This document shows positions 35,267 to 47,870 of a DNA stretch of 55,140 nt, piece after piece (positions within the stretch are counted from its first letter, which is position 1; each line of letters starts with the position of its first letter). The stretch comes from Candolleomyces eurysporus. Lineage: Eukaryota > Basidiomycota > Agaricomycetes > Agaricales > Psathyrellaceae. The translations under genes and the position numbers were made by a program. The stretch lies in the NCBI GenBank assembly GCA_027579435.1, contig JANBPK010001231.1, forward strand, positions 1-55,140. Direction: 5' to 3'. The notes below the pieces were generated by a model that saw nothing but the letters and a program-made list of their open reading frames with translations, searched no databases and was not told the DNA's origin.

Positions 35267-37561
35267 ATGAGCTTTTTATCAGCCGTATTCAACTTGATGG
35301 AGTCAACGAGCGACGAGTACGCGGCAACTCTTGAATCGATCTTCAGGAGTAATGAGCCTCCGCCTGACAACCAAAGGCCCAAGATTATCGAGAGGCTCGA
35401 TCAGCTCGAGGTCGAGTTTCATCGAAACACTGGTCAAGCGCCCACCGACGAAGACTTCCAGCACCGAGGCGGCAGCGCCGAGGTCGCGGAACCTGCCAGG
35501 AAGTGCCTCGAAGCCATACGAATCCATCGATCTGTGCTCTCATCCATCAGGTTCTTCCCCGAGGAAATTTTGCAACGGGTATTCTTGTTCGTTGTGACTT
35601 CACTCTGGAGCGACGACGGCGGATGGGACATCTCCAGCAGGAATAGATATTCCTTCTGCGCTGTCTCCAGACTGTGGCGATTAGCAGGGTTGAGCCACCA
35701 GACCATCTGGGCTGACCTTCCCCCCGTGGTCATAGATGATACACAGACTGAAGAACAGCTTCGAAAAATCGCCGCCCGTTTGAAGCTGCATCTCTCCAGG
35801 GCTGGTGTCGTACCATTGGATGTGTACTGCTCCATCCCGACCGACGTTTGGGACAGATTGAAGACGAACAATTGTCGTTGCCAACTGGTTCTAGCTACCC
35901 TTCAGCTTCTTACAGATAACTGTCATCGGTGGGAGGCGGTTGACTTGACCCTTCCAATTGATTTTCTGGTGAATTTACCAGTACGGGGAAAGCTACCGCT
36001 CCTTCGAAGTCTGGAGATCCATGTGTCTCAATCTGACCGAGCGCCTCAGCCAGACTTCAATGGGAACGAAGTCCATGTCAATTGCTTCTCTGAAGCTCCT
36101 CAACTGCAAGAATTGCGACTCATCGAACCCTTGGCGCGCCGGAGGTCTCTCAGAATCTTCAGAATCAACGTCCCGTGGTCACAACTGCAGGTGTTCGTGA
36201 CTTATTCAAAATCCCTGAATACGTGGTGTGAAGATCTGTTTGCGGCCAGGCCCGTTCAATTACGAACACTGAGCTGCACCTGCAGCCCGTTCCGCGCACT
36301 CCCACCGATGAAGACCATGACCCTCTCAAAGCTGACAACCTTGCACCTCGGTATTGACCATCCTCCAACCTTTTTAGTATCATGTTTGGACCTCATGACC
36401 CTCCCCTCCCTAACGGCTCTCCATATCTCCGCGGTACCTGATCGATCGTCAAGAGCGTTGACCAGCGCTCTCAAGGAAATGCTGGGCCGATCGGGATGCT
36501 CTTTGCAACGTCTCGAAGCCATCGACTCCGATGTGTTGGATATAGGCAGCAGCGATTTCTTCGACATTCTCTCTTTATCTCCCAACCTCTCCCACCTGGG
36601 GCTCTACTCCGTTGACATGAAGTTCCTACACGAATTGATCCTGGAGCCCATCACAATGCCCCAGCCGAGTCCGAGTCTCCTTTCGACGCTGAAGACGCTG
36701 GACATCCGATGGCTACCGCGCGGTTTCACTGAGAGCAGCGTCAGGGAGGTTTTCTCTGTTCTCTTGCGAGTAATCTCGTCAAGAACATTGGGTCTCGATG
36801 CCGAAGATACCTCTTGCAGCGCACTAGAGGATGTCAAGCTATTGTGCATCAGGCGACGAGCCGACACTTCGATACTCTCCAGTATGAGGCAAAACCAGGT
36901 CACGACCCAGATGGAAATAAGAGAAGATATCTCCGCCGGTGAATCCCTCCGCCCTTTAGCTGAGCTATACGATCTGGCCTCAAAGTTTGAAGCGGGCTTT
37001 TGCAATCGGAGATACCAGCGCATCCGATACAATCCTCCCCCGCCGGATGTAAATGAGTACCAATGGCTGTGGCGGAATTTCGACAAAGAGATACAAGCGC
37101 TGGAGAGCATCGACTTGAGTCAATACGCAAATACTGATGCCTTGATCGTACGTGCTCATTTTATCTATGAATCTGGCGTTAAACCAGCGTGGCTTTTTTT
37201 TCAATCTATAGCTGTGGGACGTACCAGGAATGCTACGGTACTTTATCGAGTCGACGGAAGGTCAGAGTGGTCAAACTACAAAGATAGATTCCGTCAAAGA
37301 GCGCGCCGCGGAACTCCTGGGCAAATGGAGGCCTTTCTTGTTGAGAGACGCCCGCAAACTGTCGGTCTACTGGAGGATCATCTCATCGGACCCGGGCAAC
37401 GACATTGCACAATTTCACTTTGTCCCAAAATCTCGAGGTGAGTTCCATATAGCCCCGTCGTTCTTGAATTTGCATAAACCCGGTTTCTGGCCATAGGCGA
37501 CGAAGAGATCTGGCAAAGCATTACGGACCCCATACTTCGCTTAGAAGCATGGTACGAGTAA
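35267..37561 (+). CDS. Large F-box/LRR-like protein
   Basis: Start at ATG 35267 or, ten codons on, 35297 (MESTSDEYAATLESIFRSNE); the latter fits the usual family start. A short helical N-terminus with IIERLDQLEVEFHRN is followed by the F-box region FFPEEILQRVFLFVV ... AVSRLWRLAGLSHQTIWADL, then long LRR-like sequence (LPLLRSLEIHV, LQELRLIEPL, LTTLHLGIDHP, LTALHISAV, LSHLGLYSVDM). Two 3' introns (from 37149 and from 37440) restore the frame and give LWDVPGMLRYFIEST, then GDEEIWQSITDPILRLEAWY with stop at 37559-37561. About 740 aa, typical of agaricomycete F-box-like proteins. Expected SCF adaptor, substrate unknown. Unrelated in exon layout to the six-member family. Confidence 0.8.
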
Positions 37562-38033
37562 AAATATGGGAGAAACATTGGTTAGTTAGGTGCACACCGT
37601 GTTCAATTCAGTTTACACGGAATATGCTCGATTTTTAATCTTGAGTGGTCAGCGGTCAGGAAGATAGTCTGGACCACCTTACGTATACCCTCTTCACGAC
37701 CTCTGAGGTCNAAAAAACACTAAAATAGTGGTAAAAGAGAGGATCTCGCCCTGGAAACTAGACAGATGGCCAGCCGGAGAATGAGAATGGAGGGTGGCAA
37801 GAATCCTCGGAGCTCGCTTGCTCTCTTAGAGCGACGGTCACCAGTCTAAGGGAGAACGGCGAGCGCAACCAGTGGCACACGCACCAAAATCATGCCATCA
37901 CGTTCGTAACCAGTGAACCGCCAGTGGAATTAAATTACATCTTAGCCCAAACAACACAGCGTGTGCTCGTCCAAAACAAAAAAAGAGAGAGAAAAAAGAG
38001 GAATACAATAGTGTCCATCAATGTCGCACCAGT
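37562..38033. other. Intergenic region between convergent genes
   Basis: About 470 bp holding the 3' ends of the F-box gene and the O-acetylhomoserine sulfhydrylase gene. No other feature seen. Confidence 0.5.
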
Positions 38034-40145
<2,112 letters not shown>

Positions 40146-40992
40146 TCTAGAGTCTGAGAGGCCGTATGGGTTGGTGGTGAATGTCGCCTTTCAGTGTGCC
40201 TCCTTTATATCTCGAGATGATATTGCGTGCTCCAGGGCGACCAAGCCAGGACGCGACGATCACGCAATACCTTCGCAAGTAGCGTCATGAGAGCTGGTCC
40301 CTGTTTTACTAAATTCAGTATGATGGACGTGCTTATTCGCGCCGTTTGCAATTTGTTCGAGTCCGCTCGAGAGTCACGCAGACGATTAGTGGGCCGCTCG
40401 TAACATCGGAGTCCTCTGGCGCAAGGGGTCTGCCAATCAATGCTGCCATCACCACGCTTGACCGGAATCGTCCTGTGGCGGTTCTGTGGCGGCGGAGGTG
40501 CAGGCGGGGCCAGCCCGTGTGACAAGCCGCCGCCACATTACCCCATTGTTTTCGTCCTCATTGTTGGCTTCACGAGACATGCTCGGTCAGTCGATTGTGT
40601 TGCTTGTCTCTATCACGAGCGCTGATTATCTCATCGCTGGGCAGCTGCGGTGGCACAAAGCAACAAACATGAACAACGCCCGGTTCCCAGGAGGACAAAG
40701 CACACCAGGTTGGTCTGTGGCATTGACCAGCCGTATCTGGCTTTGGACAATTGCCACAGTCAAAGCACGGCCTCAAACAATGCCTCATTCTCTGTGCAGC
40801 TCGTTGTCCAAGCCATAACAACCCTCGTTTATAAATGGGCTCTCTGGGATAGGTATATATGACACCAACCACGTCCCCCATCGCCATTTCGATCCATTGA
40901 CTCCCCACCATATTCGCCCTCAATGACGAAGCCACTGCTCCCTTCAATTTCCACACTTCTTCGATNCCCCCCGCTCCTGGCTCCAGGAAACC
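40146..40992. other. Divergent intergenic region MET17 / plus-strand gene
   Basis: About 850 bp between the divergent starts at 40145 (minus) and 40993 (plus). I looked for the common sulfur-regulon box CACGTGA and did not find an exact copy. A minus frame at 40570-41163 is the shadow of exon 1 of the next gene plus promoter. Confidence 0.5.
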
Positions 40993-42914
40993 ATGGAAAA
41001 CACGCAGGAAGCTTCCAAAGAATTCCTCAAATTCCGCAAGCATTCTAGTACAAGCCCGCGTCCGGGAGATGAAGCATATATCACTTTCGCTCGTTGTGTG
41101 GCTCCCGGGTTTCCAAAAGTAACAAAAGATGGACGCGTACTTGACCGAAGGTAGGTCCTTCATCGGTTACCCACATTCCTTCCATACTTCCCCGGTGCTA
41201 ACGTGTTACACTCAGCCGCGAGATATATGAAAGACTAGGGGAAATCTACGGAGACCAGCTTGACGAAGAGTGAGTCCAGTCGGTTCTATCAACGAAGCGT
41301 TCGGACTAAACCCGTTATCTCCTTAGATCGTACCACTTCAATCGCGAGTCTGCCACAAGGGCCTCACTTCATCTTGATACCAACGGAAACACCGAGACCT
41401 CCACTAACCCATCGACACCGACTCCTCCCACTCGTGCTGGACCGTCTTCCGCAACCAACGATAACCATTCATCGGATCTTCACGCCTCGTCAGCAAGTGT
41501 TCCTATTCAACCTACCGCAGGTCCCTCTAGATTAGGCAACGCAGCCAATGGGTCCTCGGGGCCCCCAGTCCCTCATGGCAGGCCTCTTCGACGGGAGAAC
41601 GCGGTTGTCTTCGACCATGAAGCGAGCCCAAGACAGGCCAAACCTCTGAAACGCGAGGGAGCTGTGTACATAACCCCCGAGATGTCACTCCCTATTCAAC
41701 CCACCGCAGGCCCCTCCACGGTTAGGCAACGCAGTCAATGGCTCCTCGGGGCCCGTAGTCCCTCATGGTCGGCCTCTTCGACGAGAGAACGCGGTAATCA
41801 TCGATCGCGAAACAGGCACAAGACAACCCAAACCCCTTAAACGGGAGGGAGCTGTGTACATCGGGCCTGACTTTACCGTAGAAACGTCACCAGTCAGCAG
41901 CGGTGCTCGTTTTAGTGCCCCAGGATCCCCACTTGATGTTTGTGCGTACTATTCCTCGCCATTCTTTTTGTTTGCCGGCGTTCCTGACCCTTCTGTCGCA
42001 TTTTCTTGTAGATTCAGAGCGGAACCAAAGATTCTCCGCTACCCTCAACTTGAATGCCGAGTCACTCGAGGCAGATCGAAAGCTTTGTAACAATACTATC
42101 ACCGCTACGGGCTCGCTTCATCTCGCACCTTTCGCTCGCGAGGCAGCTCCTTCCCCCGACGTATACTCTGACATCCCTTCTTCTCCTCTGACGCCTCTAT
42201 CCTCTGATTACCCTTCTCCCGCGCCTTCTCCTGCTCCTACAGGCTCTGGAAAAGGTAAGAAGCGTGCTCGAGACGAAGGTGAAGTCGACGATGCCAACGG
42301 TCCTGGCAACCAACCCATCACTTCGGATGAGAACCCCCGTCCCACCAGGAAGGCCAAGCACACCCATACCAATGACACCACCGCCGATCGTAAAGGCAAG
42401 AAACGCGCCCGCGAGGAAGATGAAGTCGATGAAGCTCAGGCCGCCGATGCAGACTCGCAGGGTTCCCCAAGCAAGCGGATGAAGCCTTGCACTATCATCA
42501 TCCCTCCGCGCACGGTGTCGACTCCCAAACGGGAAGTCATGTCCATCTCGCACCTCTGTGGACTCGAGGCTGGACCCTCTGGACTTGCTGCGGCTGGTAG
42601 TACCACTACCTTTCCTCGGGCTCCTCCTGCTGCGGCTCCCGCTGTTGCTGTTTCTGTTGCGACCACTCGACCAGCTAGTGATTGCATCGCTCGAAGGACG
42701 CGTTCTGCTCTCCCCATGGCTGCTGCTCCGGCTGCGACTGATACCTCTGGTGGCTCTGTCTNCTGGGTCTCAGGCTCCCCAGGCTCCTGTTGTACGGGCT
42801 ACTCGCGATACTAAGTCTAGGAAGAAGGCTGATCACAAAAAGAAGGACGATAGCAAGGGCAAGGGCAAAGGCAAGGGTGATAGCAAAGGCAACGGAAAGG
42901 GCAAAGCGAAGTAG
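40993..42914 (+). CDS. Uncharacterised low-complexity, probably nuclear protein
   Basis: ATG at 40993 begins MENTQEASKEFLKFRKHSST, then DEAYITFARCVAPGFPKVTK. Introns lead to REIYERLGEIYGDQLDEESY, a Ser/Thr/Pro-rich part with a 63-codon tandem duplication (see repeats), an intron near 41947 (GTGCGT ... TTGTAG), then Pro/Ser-rich sequence with two basic blocks of the form KGKKRAR followed by acidic residues, resembling nuclear localisation signals. A final Lys/Gly-rich end KGKGKGDSKGNGKGKAK stops at 42914. Copy 2 of the duplication contains a one-base insertion near 41716-41721 that puts a stop after TTQTP. An N at 42763 marks a second frame change. I recognise no domain; this may be a recent pseudogene or a sequencing problem. 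Confidence 0.5.
41502..41879 (+). repeat. Tandem 2 x 189-bp in-frame duplication
   Basis: The unit starting CCTATTCAACC(T/C)ACCGCAGG at 41502 recurs at 41691. The 189-bp period equals 63 codons. Both copies carry GPS..LGNA.NGSSGP and KPLKREGAVYI when read in the same frame. Copy 2 has one extra base early on. Confidence 0.85.
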
Positions 42915-43583
42915 AACAGAATGAGCGTTCGTCTGAACTGGTTTCGGTTTTGTTCGTTCATTCTCGGTCTCTCGGCTCCCTCTCCTCATCACTTCTCAAT
43001 CCCCTCTATTAATTCTGTTTCTTCTCGTCCCCCTCTGGCGTGTGTACTTTCGCCTAATTTAGGGATGTCTATATAGGACATTCCGCGATTTCGGACGCCC
43101 GCCCCTTATTACTCCACTCCGTTCTCGTGGCTTGCAGTTCATTCTATTCCAAATTCTGTTCGCGTACCTTCTACTTGCTTTCATTTTACTCACCTCTACA
43201 TTCTATTCACCCCTATCCTATCCGCTTTGGACCCTTGGCTCTCCTTGTTGCTATTTATTATATTTCTCCCCTCTTCTTTTTGTTCTACGGTCGAATTAGT
43301 CGGTGCTCGATTCAGCGACTATTTTCCTTTCACGCTACTTACCCTTCTTCCACACTTGCCTGGCTCTACGCTCTACTTGCATCCTATCATCGTATCCCCA
43401 TTTCTGCTATCTTTTCTTTAATATATTTCCGCTTCGGCGCATTCCCCTTCTCCCATCCATCGTTGAGCTGAATTGAGAACTGAGACTTCTGGTCATCATC
43501 GTCTGTGGAAACGGTTCTCCGAAAACGAAGGTCGAGGTGGAAACTTGCTCGGATCACCGGTGGTAGAATGAATTAATTGTACA

Positions 43584-44357
43584 ATGGTGCTTGGATTGTC
43601 CTTCCTTGCTGTTTCTCCCAAACTATCATGTCTGGTGCCCTCAATGGATCGCTCGACCGTCCCTGGGAGAGGGAACCATTTGGAGTACGTCCTCTCCAAT
43701 TGCTCAAAGTCTAGTACTAACATCGGGTATCAGGATTACATCTCTTCTCCAAGGCTGTGGCCCTTCTGTAAATCCATTGACCTTGAAAATGTCGGCCTCA
43801 CCGTCTTCTATCACCCCTCCGAGAAGTACTTCTGCGACCAGGGCGACTACCTGTTTTATTTTGCCCCCCTCGTAAGCTCGGTCGATGGGTGCTTACAGCT
43901 ACACGAGTGGCGCAACCAACTCAAGATCGTCGTTGAAGTTGTGTGCTTTGCCAGCGACTGGTATCGTAGTCCCCTGCCGCTGCTGGTTGCAGGAAATGGC
44001 AGAATTCGGATCAGACACAAGGCCCAAAAAGCAGAGGTGAAGTTCGATAGTCTTGACTTGCCGCCATCGTCGGTGTCGCGGAGGGTGGGCTGGCCTTCAC
44101 GCTTCAAAGTTTCAGGCTGCTTGTTGGATGTATCGCATGGCCGGGAGAACGAGCCATTGGGAGTACGTTCTCTCCAATCACTCAAAATCGGGTACAATAC
44201 TGAGTTTGGGTATCAGGATTATATCCCTTCTCCGGCCCCTCTGTTTAAAGGTGTCGGCCTCACCATCTTCTATCACCCCTCCGAGAAGTACTTCTTCGAC
44301 CAGGGTGCCTATGTATTTTACCTTGCCCCCTCGGAAGCTCAGTCGACGGGTGCTTAA
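43584..44357 (+). CDS. Unrecognised ORF with internal duplication
   Basis: A 257-codon uninterrupted frame. I do not recognise a family. Two halves are alike: VGLTVFYHPSEKYFCDQGDY with LFYFAP, and VGLTIFYHPSEKYFFDQGAY with VFYLAP, each preceded by GYQDYI(S/P)SP. The copies lie 462 bp (154 codons) apart, so the duplication is in frame. The similarity at DNA level continues past the stop at 44357, suggesting a decayed larger unit. No signal peptide or membrane helix. It could be a pseudogene fragment; the real gene start and any introns are not clear. Confidence 0.35.
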   Translation: MVLGLSFLAVSPKLSCLVPSMDRSTVPGRGNHLEYVLSNCSKSSTNIGYQDYISSPRLWPFCKSIDLENVGLTVFYHPSEKYFCDQGDYLFYFAPLVSSVDGCLQLHEWRNQLKIVVEVVCFASDWYRSPLPLLVAGNGRIRIRHKAQKAEVKFDSLDLPPSSVSRRVGWPSRFKVSGCLLDVSHGRENEPLGVRSLQSLKIGYNTEFGYQDYIPSPAPLFKGVGLTIFYHPSEKYFFDQGAYVFYLAPSEAQSTGA

Positions 44358-44560
44358 CCCACATAGAGTGACGCAACCAACTCGGGATCGTCGTGGAAAT
44401 CATGTCCTTCTAGTGGGTAACTGGGATCATCGTGGCCGCCTGATGTTGGTTACAGGAAATTTTATCTCTCCCGACTTGCGACTATCGTCGATACTTGGTG
44501 TGGGCTGGTCTCAGTTGCACCGCACTGGGCAGGAGAAAAGGGTCACTCGCAAAGGGCCGA
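43660..44560 (+). repeat. Direct tandem duplication, period about 462 bp
   Basis: The 43660-44100 segment and the 44120-44560 segment share long near-identical blocks, for example the 20 bases starting at 43807 recur at 44269. The blocks after the FYHPSEKYF region also match (cgcaaccaactc, gtgggctgg). Confidence 0.75.
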
Positions 44561-45136
44561 CTTTCTCATATTTTTTTTTCCGCTTGTCTCACTGTTGAAT
44601 TACTATATACCAGTTAAATTGGTGGCAGCATAATAGCCAAATTCACGATTTATTTATGCAAATGCAAATTCAAAAGCCAGTACACTGGGCGGATGATATC
44701 CCACAGGGACGTCGAAGTCATTCCTCCCTCGCTAGCGCTGGTAGCAGTGACAGCAGCAATCTGACCAACTTGAGATCTAAGAAAACTAAAGTGACGATCC
44801 TCCATGGCGAAACATTCAATTAGTTTGGCAGGTACAGAGTGTGGAAAGGGATAAGAATCGTGCTTTGAGCAGGCGAGGAGTATCGTGCAGCTTCTCTACC
44901 GATTGACGCCCTTCCGAGGTAGAGAAACCATCAGATGCGAGACAAGGGTGTGAAGGGATATCCTAAAAATTGAATTTGGGCGGTAGATATGGGAGAGGGC
45001 GTTCGAAGAAGTCAAATACGAGTGTTTATAAGTCGAGTTAGAGGGCTAGACATCGTATTCATCAACGACTGTCTCGATTCAGAGCAGATCATAACGTCTG
45101 TGGAGGACCTGCACCCTCAACTTCCGAGGGGGTCAA
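44358..45136. other. No gene seen
   Basis: Apart from the tail of the 462-bp duplication (to about 44560) nothing is supported. The missing C-terminal half of the ornithine-cyclodeaminase-like pseudogene would be expected here on the minus strand, but I could not find it. Confidence 0.45.
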
Positions 45137-45720
45137 TTAAACCTGTGGAAACGACGAGAGACGCTTGACCTGGCTCTTGGACCGGTCGTTCACCATTCGG
45201 TTGACGATTGTGCACCTCTGGACTCCATGGAGAACTCGCCGGTAGAGGTCGATGTGAACTTTGGTGTGATTCCCGGCACCAAAAGCGATGATTCGTCGAG
45301 GGGTGCCGCAGCTGGGGACCGTACTAAGGCTTGTTGAGGCAAGGAACTTGTGTTGGGGAGGTCGAGATCGGAATGAAAGGTTAGGGAGCAAAATAAATTA
45401 ACGGCAGCATTTTGGAGGGCAGTCAAATCCTTGCGTTGACCATGGCCTCTGTAGCGTCGCAGGCAAACCTCCCGGACTGGAAGCTTTCAGGGCACGAAAG
45501 TGACGATCTTGACACTCGTCGCGAAGGCTGTCACGCCCGAATCACTATATTCTGCAGGATCGGCGGCCATTCGAGTTGGCATCCAAAGCACAAATGATTT
45601 TTGGTTGATATCGTCCTACCGTGAGGTGTTTGTGTGGCTGAGTCCTCCCTGGCGAGGAATACTCTCGTCTTCGGATCACACCCGGACCGGATGGTCGACC
45701 AGCGACTGTTGCGCAACTCG
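45137..45720 (-). pseudogene. Ornithine cyclodeaminase/mu-crystallin-like pseudogene fragment
   Basis: Pieces of one protein occur in order on the minus strand but in different frames: QTPHGRTISTKNHL, then LWMPTRMAADPAEYSDSGVT with AFATSVKIVTFVP, then GGLPATL, VNAR, LTALQNAAVNLF with HSDLDLPNTSSLP, then RRIIAFGAGNHTKVHIDLYR and CTIVNR. This is the order in OCD/mu-crystallin proteins (PxRT, MP, TxVKxVTF, GxPAT, LTAxRNAA, FGAG nucleotide-binding loop, xxNR). At least three frame changes and in-frame stops (after TFVP and after SSFPQV) are present, and the C-terminal half is missing. Intact members are NAD(P)-dependent. The plus-strand frames over this interval are shadows. Confidence 0.65.
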
Positions 45721-45949
45721 ACTGCTTGTGCTTGCCCAAATCGTCATCGAGACACTGGCCGACATGCGAGTATACTGTTTCACAATACCGAGTCCTCTTT
45801 CCATCCTCGAATTGCCAAACTTCTCCCGGGGAGTCCCGATATCTCAGAGCGTGCCTTCATGATCGACGATCCTCTGCACCTGGAGGCTACACTACTCACT
45901 CCAGGTCAAGCCTCCCTTAATAGACGTACGCATTTTCCTTTTGGCCGTA

Positions 45950-47520
45950 AGCCGTGCTCCGGTATAAGCGATGTTTTCTTGTCTTTCCAGGCGCCCGCGA
46001 CATTGGGGCACTACGCGAGCACTCCCGCTGTTCCTTACCGTCGTCCGTGCTCCGAGGCGTGCGATTGGCAGATTTTCAGGGGCGCTCCACGGCTTTGTCG
46101 CCCTCGTTCATATCGCTCAGGTTCAGGACGGAAACTAGCTGGTGGCACAAGGTCGACGCGGATGCTGACTCCCGTGAGCTGCTTTCCGTGACGGATTTCA
46201 TGGTCGAGGCTAGCGTGAGTGCATCTCCATATGGTTTTTGCATCGACGTCGCTTATCAAGGGCGATCTTTAGAGACCTGGACCTGGACTAACAACTACTT
46301 GAAGAGTAGCGCGTGCTGCACTCGAGAGGCAAGATCTCAAGGGCCTTGATCCGCTCGTCAATCTTCGGGATACCGTCGCTTTCCTTCAGGCGTGGCATAC
46401 GTCCGGCACAGCCGTTACTGTGCAAGTTCATTCCTGCTTTTATTTTCACTCCCGTTCTGAGTGGAAAATTGCTCACCGGTATCTACTTTGATAGCACCGT
46501 TGTCTTGTACAAGTCCCGGAAAAGCATCATCACCTCCCAGTCTTTCTCCGGCCTCAGCTTCGATTACGCCTACAATGCCTCCCGAGCGCCTTCGATTATC
46601 CTCAACATCAACGGTGCAAGGACTCGCACGTTCTATGCATCGACACTATCCACGATATTGGCTACCGGTATGAGTCAGATCCACAACTTCAGAACAGTGG
46701 AAGCGGGAACGAAAGAGCCAGGATAGCTCCTGCATCAACAATGCTGACTCGGCGACGCTACCCGGGTGCGCCTTTTTCTTTACGCTGTGGTATTCTTGAT
46801 GTAGATACTCATATGCCTTTTCTCTTTCTAGTCATCAATCGGAAGCTTGCTGCATGTACGACCGGACCGGCACCACTGGAGTAGATTGCCCATTTCTATC
46901 TCGGCGCTGATTCTTCTGTGTGTAGCCCAAGGACGGTTGCTCATTGAGCAACGATATCATCGTACACGACATGACTCATAATGTCGCCAACCGCCGGGTG
47001 GACCTACCGGCCAGTGCCTGCAGAGACTGGAGCGCGAGGAATCCGTGAGGGTTGGTCTGACACCTCGGCCAAGTGGGTTATTACACTGGTTCAGTCGCCA
47101 TCTCGCTGTTGATGTGACCTTTCGCAGTTTCGCAGACGGACTCGGGCCAACCAGGACTACCTCCTTGCCGGCTACGACAGCAACCCCGCTTACTCGAGCA
47201 AGGCCCTGCCCGACTTCCACCGCCACTGATCCTTGCTCCGCTACTCGAGCACTGCTGAGTTGACCGCTGTCCATGTATGACAAAACTACTTGTTGATAGG
47301 CCATGGTGAGACCTGGCTTGCTTACCCCGCAATTATATCCTGCACTTGTCTGACAGCACGGGCTCTCCCCTTCCACCTCACCAGCCCCGATAGTCGTGAA
47401 CGCAAGGAAATTTTGTCCATGATTCTTCGGTCACTTGTGGATGCTAAAGGGTGTATGGGTAGAGCGTCGAGGGCCTTTCGTCGACGTCTTGCAGCCCCTT
47501 CAATCGGTCATGAATGAGGC
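45950..47520 (+). pseudogene. M36 fungalysin metallopeptidase pseudogene
   Basis: Family landmarks appear in the right order but in shifting frames. Propeptide: ALVHIAQVQD and WWHKVDADADSRELLSVTDF (46093-46214), then an intron with GTGAGT. Catalytic part: VVLYKSRKSIITSQSFSGLS, DYAYNASRAP, INGARTRTFY, CIDTIHDIGYRYES, CINNADSATLPG, an intron 46766-46831, then NDIIVHDMTHNVANR, TGQCLQ, GIREGWSDTSAKW (47038-47076) and LLRYSSTAELTAVH (47232-47273). In active fungalysins the zinc motif is HExxH; here it reads HDMTH, so the catalytic Glu is Asp. Several frame changes and stops are required throughout. Intact relatives are secreted elastinolytic metallopeptidases. Confidence 0.75.
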
Positions 47521-47870
47521 GAATGAACAAATAACCCGACTTGTCGATATATGTATCCTTACTAGCCTTTATTTCAATGTAGTCTTTATTGTACTTCTCG
47601 GACAATAACTCTCTCATAAATGATGATGCTCTCCAAATGTTCTCCCTTTCATTTCGCGCTCGTCTCGTTGCTAGGAAATCCGTCCCTCTTCCGATTTAAG
47701 CGCCCAACTCACGAGACTGCGAGCGGGCCGAGCTGTCAGTGTCACATGTCGCGCACTGCATTGATGATCGATGAGGCCGCCTCTCATTCCTTGAACCGCT
47801 ACTATCACCTGGACTACCATCCATTGCGAAATCTTGCGATTCAACACAACTTTCCAAACAACCAGCAACT
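47521..47870. other. Upstream region of the NLR-type gene
   Basis: About 350 bp between the decayed fungalysin and the ATG at 47871. No recognised element beyond ordinary promoter sequence. Confidence 0.4.

Noticed and set aside
40570..41163. A 197-codon minus-strand frame
   Set aside because: It covers the promoter and first exon of the plus-strand gene at 40993, contains an N and shows no domain.
43127..43471. A 114-codon plus-strand frame rich in Ser, Phe, Tyr and Leu
   Set aside because: It arises from a CT-rich stretch just downstream of the preceding gene, has no domain or introns and looks like 3' untranslated sequence.
45412..45862. Plus-strand frames of 61, 120 and 185 codons
   Set aside because: They overlap the minus-strand ornithine-cyclodeaminase-like remnant, whose conserved landmarks are on the opposite strand; they are shadows.
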